A stretch of DNA of 64,000 nucleotides from Bilophila sp964538355 (GTDB lineage: Bacteria; Desulfobacterota; Desulfovibrionia; Desulfovibrionales; Desulfovibrionaceae). A program made the position numbers and the translations under genes. How positions within the stretch are numbered: position 1 is the first letter of the stretch; each line of letters opens with the position of its first letter. The notes below the pieces were generated by a model, which was given only the letters and a program-made list of their open reading frames with translations, did not search any database and was not told where the DNA came from. The DNA lies in assembly GCA_964538355.1 (NCBI GenBank), contig CAZIFC010000001.1, positions 196,721 through 260,720 of the forward strand, written 5' to 3'. This document shows positions 57,808-64,000 of the stretch, piece after piece.

Positions 57808-58569
57808 CTACAAGGACGCCTTGAGCATGTCTCCTACACACTGGAAGACTCCAGAAGATGCTTCCTGTATTTCGGGGGATGCATTACCCATACTATAGCC
57901 GGAAAAATGACGTATCATAGGCAGATCGTTCTTGTCATCGCCGATAACAAGAACCTCTGCAACATCATTCCAACATTGTATCTGGAGCAGATTCTCTATT
58001 CCTGAAGCCTTGTCTACATTCGGAGCGGTAATATCGATACTGATTGTGCTGCTGTGGATCTCCGCATTCTCTCCACAAGAATCCCCAAACAGTTTCGCCC
58101 ATCGTTTGAGATCATCAGCTTCGGCATACGCCATGCTGACCTGATGCAAATTCGGCAGAACCAGTGCCTCCGAAAGGGCCATGGGGGGAAGCGCATATTC
58201 TTTGAAAATCCAGTAAGGAGGCTTGCCTGAATGCACAAACTGGGATGCGCTGGCAAAAAAGGTGCATTGCGCACTTGCCTGTATCCCCGGATGGTTGGCA
58301 AGGATGGGGCGTATTGCTTGCGGTAACGGAGCCACATATCGGGTCTGGCTCTGAGCGTCACAGATCATGGCTCCATTATTGCAAATGAAAAAATCATAGG
58401 GAATGGAAAAGCGGGTCATGTCTCGCAGAAGCGTATCCTTGCCTCGTCCCGTTACAATACCAAAAACATTTCCTGCTTCTCTCCATTCGGTAACGGCAGC
58501 CAAATCTGCCTCTGTTACTTTGCCATTTCGATATAAGGTTCCGTCAAAATCGCACGCGGCTATTTTCAT
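57808..58569 (-). CDS. HAD-superfamily Cof-type phosphatase
   Basis: This is a cytoplasmic phosphatase of 253 aa, HAD subfamily IIB. It has the nucleophile motif DFDGTL at residues 8-13, motif II in GIVTGRGKDTL, a cap domain in the middle, a lysine in NVDKASGIENLL, and the metal-binding GDDKND near residue 208. Cof-type enzymes act on sugar phosphates or coenzyme intermediates; the exact substrate cannot be given. It lies between the adhesin gene and the replication module. No strong ribosome site was seen. Confidence 0.87.
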   Translation of the reverse strand: MKIAACDFDGTLYRNGKVTEADLAAVTEWREAGNVFGIVTGRGKDTLLRDMTRFSIPYDFFICNNGAMICDAQSQTRYVAPLPQAIRPILANHPGIQASAQCTFFASASQFVHSGKPPYWIFKEYALPPMALSEALVLPNLHQVSMAYAEADDLKRWAKLFGDSCGENAEIHSSTISIDITAPNVDKASGIENLLQIQCWNDVAEVLVIGDDKNDLPMIRHFSGYSMGNASPEIQEASSGVFQCVGDMLKASL

Positions 58570-58690
58570 AGAGTTTCCCGACAGCGTTTTTAGAATCAGA
58601 AAAAAAGCTCTTTTTGTTTTCCTTTTAGATCCTGTAATCCTTATGCTAGGGTGTTTTTATTTGTATAATAACAGGTTAGGTTGCTATTGG

Positions 58691-58793
58691 GTGGTCATTA
58701 TGCCGTGTTTGAGTGGTCATTGTGCCTATGGAGAGTGGGGATTTTACCTTTTTTGGGAGGGCATTATGCCGAAAGTGGGCATTATGCCGAAAG
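58691..58793. repeat. Iteron-like repeats left of the partition genes
   Basis: Four direct repeats of the type (G/T)CATT(A/G)TGCC(G) are found here. They are GTGGTCATTATGCCG at 58691, GTGGTCATTGTGCC at 58713, and two copies of GGGCATTATGCCGAAAG at 58759 and 58777, which are 18 bp apart. A related GGTGGTCATATTGCCGA occurs at 63124 on the other side of the module. Repeats of this length and spacing are typical of iterons bound by plasmid Rep proteins. Confidence 0.7.
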
Positions 58794-58823
58794 CAAGGGT
58801 AAAAAAAGTATTATAAGGCGGTG

Positions 58824-60353
58824 TTATTTGAGTGCGGCCTTAGCGTCAGCGAGAGCCTGCTCTTCCTCTGCCTGCTGGCGTAAACGCATTACTTCAGGAT
58901 CGACATACCCCTCAGGACGGGGGTAGTGCCCTTGCCGCTGCATTGTACGGAGCCATGTGGTAACATGTGCGGCGGGAGAAGGACGCCCATGCGAAAGTTC
59001 CCAGTCGAGGTAGCGAAGGCAACGAGCCACGTTGTCGGCCTCCCACCCCTGAACGTGATACGCCTGGTGAAGTTCTGAAAGGTGAAGCGGCTTGAAGCCG
59101 GCCTTCGCGGCGTGGGGCCAGAGGATGGCAATCAGGTCTTCATCGCTGTCCCATATCGTTTTTTTGCTGAATGACTGTTGATGACGGTCATGTTCTGTTG
59201 GTGATTGTTGCAGTGACAGTTGTGGCGTTTGGGTGGCATGGCTTATGACGGTCATTGACGGTAATTGATAGTCATCAATGAATTCGATGCAAACGCCGTG
59301 CACATCTCCAGTACGAACCTGTGTGGTGCAGATGACTCCTTCATGCACCAGACGGCTGACCGTATTGCGGACAGTTCCGTATGAGAGGCCAAGCGCAGGG
59401 GCCAGCCGCTTGAGGTTGACGATGATCCGGGGAGTGTGTTGCTGCAATTCATGCAGGGCGTCCAGGATGATTTGTCGCGCGCCACCGATATGCGCTTCTT
59501 GAAGCGTGGCTGAGGCAAGGGAAGGTCTGCTCGTATCTCCTTTTGGTTTCTCTCTTTGTTTTACATCCACAGCCTTTTGCTGTTCAGGAGCGGTGTCTGT
59601 TGATGACAGTTTGTGACTGTCAAAAGAGCTTTCTGGGTTTACGGTTGGCGTGTGCTCTTTGTTGGAAGAACCAGCGGAGAAACGCTCTCCTTGCTTCTTG
59701 CGGCAGCTGTCAGTGACAGTTGATGGCTGTTCAGGGTAGTCCTCTTTATCGCGAGATGGAGCTTGCCTGTCTTGATGACTTGTGTATTTACTGTTGATGA
59801 CAGTTTGTGACTGTTTGTCGCTTTTTGTGTCAGCGGTTGCATCTACTGTCAGTGACTGCTCATGACTGTTTGTGGCTGTCTCCGTAGGGAGAGGGGCTAT
59901 GGGCAGAAGGGTGTCAGCAATGCTGTCCGCAGAAGGAGCCGGGGTTGTGCTCAGGCCTGAATCCAAAGAGCTTCTTTCCGGTGTGTGGGGACGAGCAGAG
60001 GAGGCCTCTTCTTGCTCTTCCGTGTAGGGAAGATGCCGAACGGTAACTTTGTGGGCGGTATAGGCTTCTGTCTCCTCCTTTGCCCCGGGCTGGGAGGGCG
60101 GCGTTTTATCGTCTGCTGGAGAGGGTGTCACATCCGTAATAGACTCTGGGGGGGTGAGGTCTTGCTGTGGAGCGGCAGAATGTGACTGGTTGGATACGGG
60201 AGCCGTCTCTTTTTTGATACCTTCTTCAGGTTGGGAGGGATGCTTCGGCGGCTGGCTCATCCTGCGCATTTTAGCGGCAGCTTCCTTGAGGTCTGCACTC
60301 AGGGAGGAGGTAAACGCTGAAGTAAAGTCCGGCATGCTTTGTTTTTTAGTCAT
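58824..60353 (-). CDS. ParB-position HTH protein carrying embedded DNA repeats
   Basis: This 509-aa protein is encoded after parA on the same strand. The first 280 residues are low-complexity, rich in S, T, P, E and Q. A winged-helix-like domain follows (IILDALHELQQHTPRIIVNLKRLAPALGLSYGTVRNTVSRLVHEGVI). A C-terminal helical domain (IWDSDEDLIAILWPHAAKAGFKPLHLSELHQAYHVQGW) comes last. It has no ParB/Spo0J ParB-box, so it is not a standard ParB. Its coding DNA holds many TGACNGT motifs at 10-bp spacing, listed separately. AAGGAAC precedes the ATG. It could be the DNA-binding partner of ParA or a replication regulator. Confidence 0.6.
   Translation of the reverse strand: MTKKQSMPDFTSAFTSSLSADLKEAAAKMRRMSQPPKHPSQPEEGIKKETAPVSNQSHSAAPQQDLTPPESITDVTPSPADDKTPPSQPGAKEETEAYTAHKVTVRHLPYTEEQEEASSARPHTPERSSLDSGLSTTPAPSADSIADTLLPIAPLPTETATNSHEQSLTVDATADTKSDKQSQTVINSKYTSHQDRQAPSRDKEDYPEQPSTVTDSCRKKQGERFSAGSSNKEHTPTVNPESSFDSHKLSSTDTAPEQQKAVDVKQREKPKGDTSRPSLASATLQEAHIGGARQIILDALHELQQHTPRIIVNLKRLAPALGLSYGTVRNTVSRLVHEGVICTTQVRTGDVHGVCIEFIDDYQLPSMTVISHATQTPQLSLQQSPTEHDRHQQSFSKKTIWDSDEDLIAILWPHAAKAGFKPLHLSELHQAYHVQGWEADNVARCLRYLDWELSHGRPSPAAHVTTWLRTMQRQGHYPRPEGYVDPEVMRLRQQAEEEQALADAKAALK
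59172..59880. repeat. 10-bp phased TGACNGT array inside the coding sequence
   Basis: On the plus strand, TGAC (or TGGC/TGAT) cores recur at exact 10-bp steps. Examples start at 59172 and 59182; 59246, 59256 and 59266; 59604 and 59614; 59714 and 59724; 59798, 59808 and 59818; 59853, 59863 and 59873. Two 24-bp blocks (59597-59620 and 59791-59814) are identical. The phase equals one helical turn and is not a multiple of 3, so it is not a repeated peptide. CTGTCAGTGACAG at 59707 is also a perfect palindrome around its central G. Confidence 0.8.
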
Positions 60354-60463
60354 GTCAGTTCCTTACAAAACAGAGAAGCGTGCCGGCAAGCCATCCCTGC
60401 TCCGGGATGGGTGCACACGCTGACGTTTCAATGGTGTTGCGGGAAAAGAGAGTGAAAAATCCG

Positions 60464-61255
60464 CTAGTTGTTTTTGGGGTCCAGGCGGTTTTCGATTTCT
60501 TGCGTCAGCTCGCGATAGCTGCGGCAAGAAGAGCAGCCGTCATCGTAGTCACAAACGGCGAGATTGCTCATTACGGCTTTATTCAGTGTGGTATTGCGGG
60601 GGATTGTCGTGCGGAAGACCATTTCTTCCCCGAATGTGCCGATAGCCACGTTGCGGATAGTCTTTGCCGCGTTGTTTCGTCCATCATACATGGTCAGCAA
60701 AACGCCCATGATGGCGAGATTCGACTCGGTATCGGCGCGGAGCGTTTCCGCAACCTTGATGAGATGGCTTACGCCTGAAAGGGCATAGGTATCTTCAACG
60801 CCCACAGGGATAATGATATAGTCAGTAATAACAAGGGCATTGGTAAGCAAGGCCCCTTCAATGGTAGGCGGGCAGTCCAACAGGATATAATCATAGGTAT
60901 CCTGAGCCATCTTATCGAGAGCCTGCCGGAACCCAAAAAAACGCTTGATGGAATTGGAGAGCGTACTTACCGTAGCGTATACGTTCAGATTGGCAGGGAT
61001 GAGATCCAGCCCCTCATATTTTGAGGAAACTGCCGCCGCAGAAAAAGAGGAACCGGTAAAGAGGTTGGCGACCGTCCGGGGTTGTTCATAGGGAGAAACC
61101 GTCCCGAGGGTCAGGGATGCGTTTCCTTGGGGGTCGCAGTCCACAACGAGGACGCGGCGTTTGCGTTTGGCAAGGCAATACGCTACGTTAACAGTGCTTG
61201 CCGTTTTCCCGACACCACCTTTGTGGTTTGCAAAAGCAATCACTTTCGCGGCCAT
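60464..61255 (-). CDS. parA: ParA-type partition ATPase
   Basis: This 263-aa deviant-Walker ATPase moves plasmid or chromosome copies apart. It has ANHKGGVGKTAS (deviant P-loop with lysines 12 and 17), the DCDPQGNAS motif, YDYILLDCPPTIEGALLTNAL, and the late IPVGVEDTYALSG. Start 61255 (MAAKVIAF) has GGAGG upstream; a longer frame adds 14 residues without support. It is divergent from repA and followed by the ParB-position HTH gene after 110 bp. The N-terminus is short, with no HTH, as in type Ib ParA or small chromosomal Soj. Confidence 0.93.
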   Translation of the reverse strand: MAAKVIAFANHKGGVGKTASTVNVAYCLAKRKRRVLVVDCDPQGNASLTLGTVSPYEQPRTVANLFTGSSFSAAAVSSKYEGLDLIPANLNVYATVSTLSNSIKRFFGFRQALDKMAQDTYDYILLDCPPTIEGALLTNALVITDYIIIPVGVEDTYALSGVSHLIKVAETLRADTESNLAIMGVLLTMYDGRNNAAKTIRNVAIGTFGEEMVFRTTIPRNTTLNKAVMSNLAVCDYDDGCSSCRSYRELTQEIENRLDPKNN

Positions 61256-61529
61256 GAGAGCCTCCTGTTTGGATACTGTGTACTGCGTTTTTTTCATGAT
61301 AGGGTAAAAAAGTCAATAATCATCCCATATAAAAGCGGGTAAATAGATACGGTGCACGCGCATTGTCTTTAGATGAAATCGGAAAAACGTTCTTTCCTCT
61401 CTGGGGGCATGTCTTTCTTGTTCTGAATGTCACATGTCTTTCTTCGATAGATCCCTTTACAGCTCGGAACGATAGGATTTTTGTCGCTGGTTTTGCGCGT
61501 CCGGGCCTTCTGAATTGTGGAACTGAGGT
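61256..61529. promoter_or_regulatory. Divergent control region between parA and repA
   Basis: These 274 bp carry the promoters of two divergent genes. The stretch around 61295-61345 is AT-rich (AAAAAAGTCAATAATCATCCCATATAAA-like composition). No TGACNGT phased cluster is present, which contrasts with the regions on either side of the module. GAGG lies very close to the repA ATG; a second ATG at 61542 is possible. Confidence 0.4.
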
Positions 61530-62957
61530 ATGACCAACAAGATGAAACCGGTGGGAGAGGCGTTGAAGGGCTTTCTTGAAACGCGAACAGGGCCTCTTTC
61601 GGAAGAGGAGCTGGACCGCCTCCGTTTCTATAATCCTACGCTTGCTGCACAGGTGGAGGCGTTGGACTGGGATGCTATCCCGCCATTTCTTTTGGCAATC
61701 ATTGAGGAGTGGCGCAGAGAAGGCAGCCCGCAGGCAAAGGGGGCTGCTCGGGCCGCTCACGTTACGCAACAATCCCGTAGGCGTCCGGCCCCGGTCAGCC
61801 TTGAGGACTTGGCCAAAGAGCAGGCTCAGGAAGCGGCCCGGGCCGTTGTGGCTGTTTCCGTGCAGACAGCCGGAGCCGTTCCGCCCAAACCGAAAAAGGC
61901 TCTTCTCCCTTCAGCCGCGCCCACGGAGGAGGGGAATTCTGTCATCTGGTGCGGATACCCAACCAGCATTGCCCGTGTTTCTCCCTTTTTCCCTATGAAC
62001 AATCTTGAGAAGGGGCGCAGGGACAGGCTGGTCCGGGATTTGAACGTCCCCTCGCACGAGAAAAACAGAATAGCGGCGTCCGGGATTTTTTTCTTCAAGG
62101 AACGGATTTCTTCCGGGCCTTGGGGAGATATCCTGTATACCGGGCCAAAGCTCAGTGTGGAAGAAGAGGATGTTCTGATGGCTCTGCTGGCTATCATCGA
62201 GTCCGGCCCTGAAGGGTTTACCGCACGCACTGCCCGGATGCGGGGGGCCGCCGGAAGTGAGGAAGATTTTGTTCCTCTTGCTCCCGGGGTACCAGAGGCT
62301 CCATATGTTTCGGGGGGCGTGGCGGCCTTTCCCGAGCCGGTTCGTTCGGCCTTTCCCGAGAGCGGCCAGGGAGAGAAATTCACCTACCGGGGACCGCTGT
62401 TGCCCATTTTGCGGCTCATGGGGCACAAGCGTCCCGGAAGAAACCACTATACGCGTCTGGTTACAGGGCTGACCTGCCTTGCGCATGGAACCATAGAACT
62501 GGTTGTCCGTGAGCACGGACAGGAAACCTTTTATGATTTGACGCACATCATTTCCAACCTTCGGCTGAGGGGGAAGAGCGATGCCGAACGGGATATTTCG
62601 GTAACGATCAGTCCTTTTTTCCGGGAAATGTATGTTGCCAATCGGCTGACATGGATTGATGTAGCCAAACGCTGCCAGATCCGGGGGAGCATCGCCAAGG
62701 CCATGTATCGATTCTGCCAGTCCCACCGGGAGAATCCTGTTTTTCGTGGCGATATTCGAACCCTGATCCTTGCCTTGAACATGGACCCGAACATTCCGCT
62801 TAAGGAGTCCCGACGCCAGATCCGGGATGCGATTGCCGAGCTTGTGGCCCGGAAGGTTTTGGAGAAAAGCAGTCTGTTGACGAAAGGGAATATTGTGATT
62901 CTCAATCGTACAGTCGAGGCTTTGCCGCCTCGGCGCAGAGGAAAAAAGCAAGACTAG
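61530..62957 (+). CDS. repA: Plasmid replication initiator (RepA_C-like)
   Basis: This 475-aa protein resembles plasmid RepA/TrfA initiators. The recognisable core is in the middle: WCGYPTSIARVSPFFPMNNL, GIFFFKERISSGPWGDILYTGPKLSVEEEDVLMALLA, KFTYRGPLLPILRLMGHKRPG and a C-terminal winged helix (NRLTWIDVAKRCQIRGSIAKAMYRFCQSH). The N-terminal 130 residues are charged and alanine-rich. It would bind iterons and recruit the host replisome. With parA divergent and iterons on both sides, this is a complete replicon core of plasmid type. Confidence 0.8.
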   Translation: MTNKMKPVGEALKGFLETRTGPLSEEELDRLRFYNPTLAAQVEALDWDAIPPFLLAIIEEWRREGSPQAKGAARAAHVTQQSRRRPAPVSLEDLAKEQAQEAARAVVAVSVQTAGAVPPKPKKALLPSAAPTEEGNSVIWCGYPTSIARVSPFFPMNNLEKGRRDRLVRDLNVPSHEKNRIAASGIFFFKERISSGPWGDILYTGPKLSVEEEDVLMALLAIIESGPEGFTARTARMRGAAGSEEDFVPLAPGVPEAPYVSGGVAAFPEPVRSAFPESGQGEKFTYRGPLLPILRLMGHKRPGRNHYTRLVTGLTCLAHGTIELVVREHGQETFYDLTHIISNLRLRGKSDAERDISVTISPFFREMYVANRLTWIDVAKRCQIRGSIAKAMYRFCQSHRENPVFRGDIRTLILALNMDPNIPLKESRRQIRDAIAELVARKVLEKSSLLTKGNIVILNRTVEALPPRRRGKKQD

Positions 62958-63979
62958 ATGAAAAAAGGGGGGCTGTGATGGCTCCCCTTTTTGTTTGGTT
63001 TTTTGTCCGCCATCACAACATGGAAGGAATCAATCCTGTTTTGAGCAGTGGAGCAGAAATACGGGTTCAAACCGAGGTTGTGTCAATGTATACTGATATA
63101 TTCAAGTATGTTACATATGTTTTGGTGGTCATATTGCCGACAGGTGAAGCGAAAAGCTCCTGTTCATGAAGGGAATGGAGCCGTCAATGACAGTTATGGA
63201 GGGGTCATAAGCAGTCATTGACAGGTTTCAGCCGTGATGACTTGTCATCGCCGCGATGGGATTATGGAAGGTTTTTATTAAGATAAGTTATATATTATAC
63301 ATAGTTATTTGATATTAGTGTTCGTTTTGCCGAAACAGCTGCCCGCTTTGTTGCTGCTTCTTTCAAAGAGCCTAGCCGTTGGCAGCCGTCTTGCTTCGAA
63401 TTATCGGTTAATTGTAAAAAAAGTTATATAACAATATATTGTATATAAAAAGAGTCCGTTTTGCCGACTCTGTTTCGAGGACTGTTTATGGCTGTCAGTT
63501 TTTGTCATTGACGGTTTATAACTGCTAGTAGTTGCTGGTTACTGTCAATGACTTTTATAAGGAGTCTTGAGGTGTCATTTGGTGTGATCCGTATTTTTTT
63601 GTCCATAACCGTCAGTGACAGCAAGTGACAGTCATGGACGCTAAAAGAGCGAGTAAAACATAAAGAGGCGCATAAGAGCGTTCCGATTCAGGGGGCAGGG
63701 TATGATGGGGCGGGAAGCGGTACTCGATACGAAAGAACGATAGTGAATATGGCCTTTGATGCCGTGTCTGGAACATGAGACTGTTTTTACGCACATATCT
63801 GGCCACAGCGGTACTGACGGCCTTCTCGCTGCCAACAAAAGTGTTTTTTCTTCTTGCCAACTTTGTTTTCATTGCGATGCAACCCCGGATATTTTTACTG
63901 TATCCTGTTCTCCTTCTACAATGTATTTTTTAGGAATGAAGATTGCTAGTCTTGATTCATTCTCAGCTGTGAGGTGAAT
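62958..63979. other. Putative origin region with two repeat families
   Basis: This 1,022-bp region has no supported gene. It holds an iteron-like motif (GGTGGTCATATTGCCGA at 63124; GTTCGTTTTGCCGA near 63320; GTCCGTTTTGCCGA at 63454). It also holds TGAC cores of the 10-bp family at 63188, 63219, 63238, 63509, 63549, 63616 and 63626 (the last two 10 bp apart). Two very AT-rich stretches (63265-63315 and 63410-63450, with TATATAACAATATATTG) suit strand opening. Together these fit an origin of replication. The last 300 bp carry no repeats that I could recognise. Confidence 0.6.
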
Positions 63980-64000
63980 ATGAAGACTGAAGATGTATCG
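63980..64000 (+). CDS. Start of a gene cut by the window edge
   Basis: An ATG at 63980 follows GAGGTGA (63971-63977) and opens a frame MKTEDVS that runs off the window. The ribosome site is good, but seven residues do not allow a function to be named. Confidence 0.45.

Noticed and set aside
59172..59880. The phased TGAC motif as a CRISPR array or protein repeat
   Set aside because: Units are 10 bp without spacers, and the period is not a multiple of 3, so neither explanation fits.
61320..61772. A minus-strand frame opposite the repA 5' end
   Set aside because: It overlaps repA coding sequence and the divergent control region and has no family resemblance.

Overview
The window looks like Desulfovibrionaceae DNA, probably Bilophila or a close relative. 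This rests on a TAXI-type TRAP transporter, an HcpR-regulon-type ferredoxin, many 4Fe-4S proteins, a TauE/SafE exporter, giant VCBS-repeat surface proteins and a complete urease locus (Bilophila is a urease-positive sulfidogen). The genus call is inference from gene content; no rRNA or other marker gene is present. Most of the window is GC-rich. The AT-rich stretches are the urease promoter, the spacer at 19.2-19.8 kb, the upstream region of the adhesin gene, and the replication region at the right end.

Left part (1-9.8 kb): the end of a TRAP permease and its binding protein, an NlpC/P60 lipoprotein, a MarR-MFS pair, an EamA permease, an FrdX-like ferredoxin with a CRP/FNR-type palindrome, a membrane diguanylate cyclase and a second MFS transporter.

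Urease island (9.8-24.6 kb): ureA-B-C-E-F-G-D, a urea channel, an ammonium channel and two Fluc fluoride channel subunits lie in one direction. They are followed by a large exported amidohydrolase with a CTERM-like tail and the T and A components of an ECF metal (probably nickel) importer. Gene order and the UreC active-site flap resemble the acid-activated ureases of Yersinia and Morganella. An HdeA/HdeB-like acid chaperone lies at 28.2 kb. Together these suggest an acid-survival and nitrogen-acquisition region.

Middle (24.6-44 kb): small exported proteins, a 4Fe-4S protein, a 12-TM LuxR regulator with a possible leaderless start, a rhodanese, a cluster of two paralogous membrane proteins with a lipoprotein and a C11 (clostripain) peptidase, a second EamA permease, TauE, a TolC-family outer-membrane protein, and a solute-binding protein translationally coupled to a hybrid histidine kinase.

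Right part (44.3-64 kb): a giant VCBS adhesin, with one 100-N assembly gap whose flanks are an exact 55-bp duplicate; merging the flanks restores one frame of about 4,340 codons. After a HAD phosphatase comes a plasmid-type replication and partition module: ParA, a ParB-position HTH protein and RepA. It carries two repeat families. One is iteron-like, near TCATTATGCCGA. The other is a TGACNGT motif phased at exactly 10 bp, found both inside the ParB-position gene and in the non-coding region beyond repA. The 10-bp phase cannot be a codon repeat, so it is probably a centromere or replication-control array hidden in a coding sequence. This is the most unusual signal in the window.
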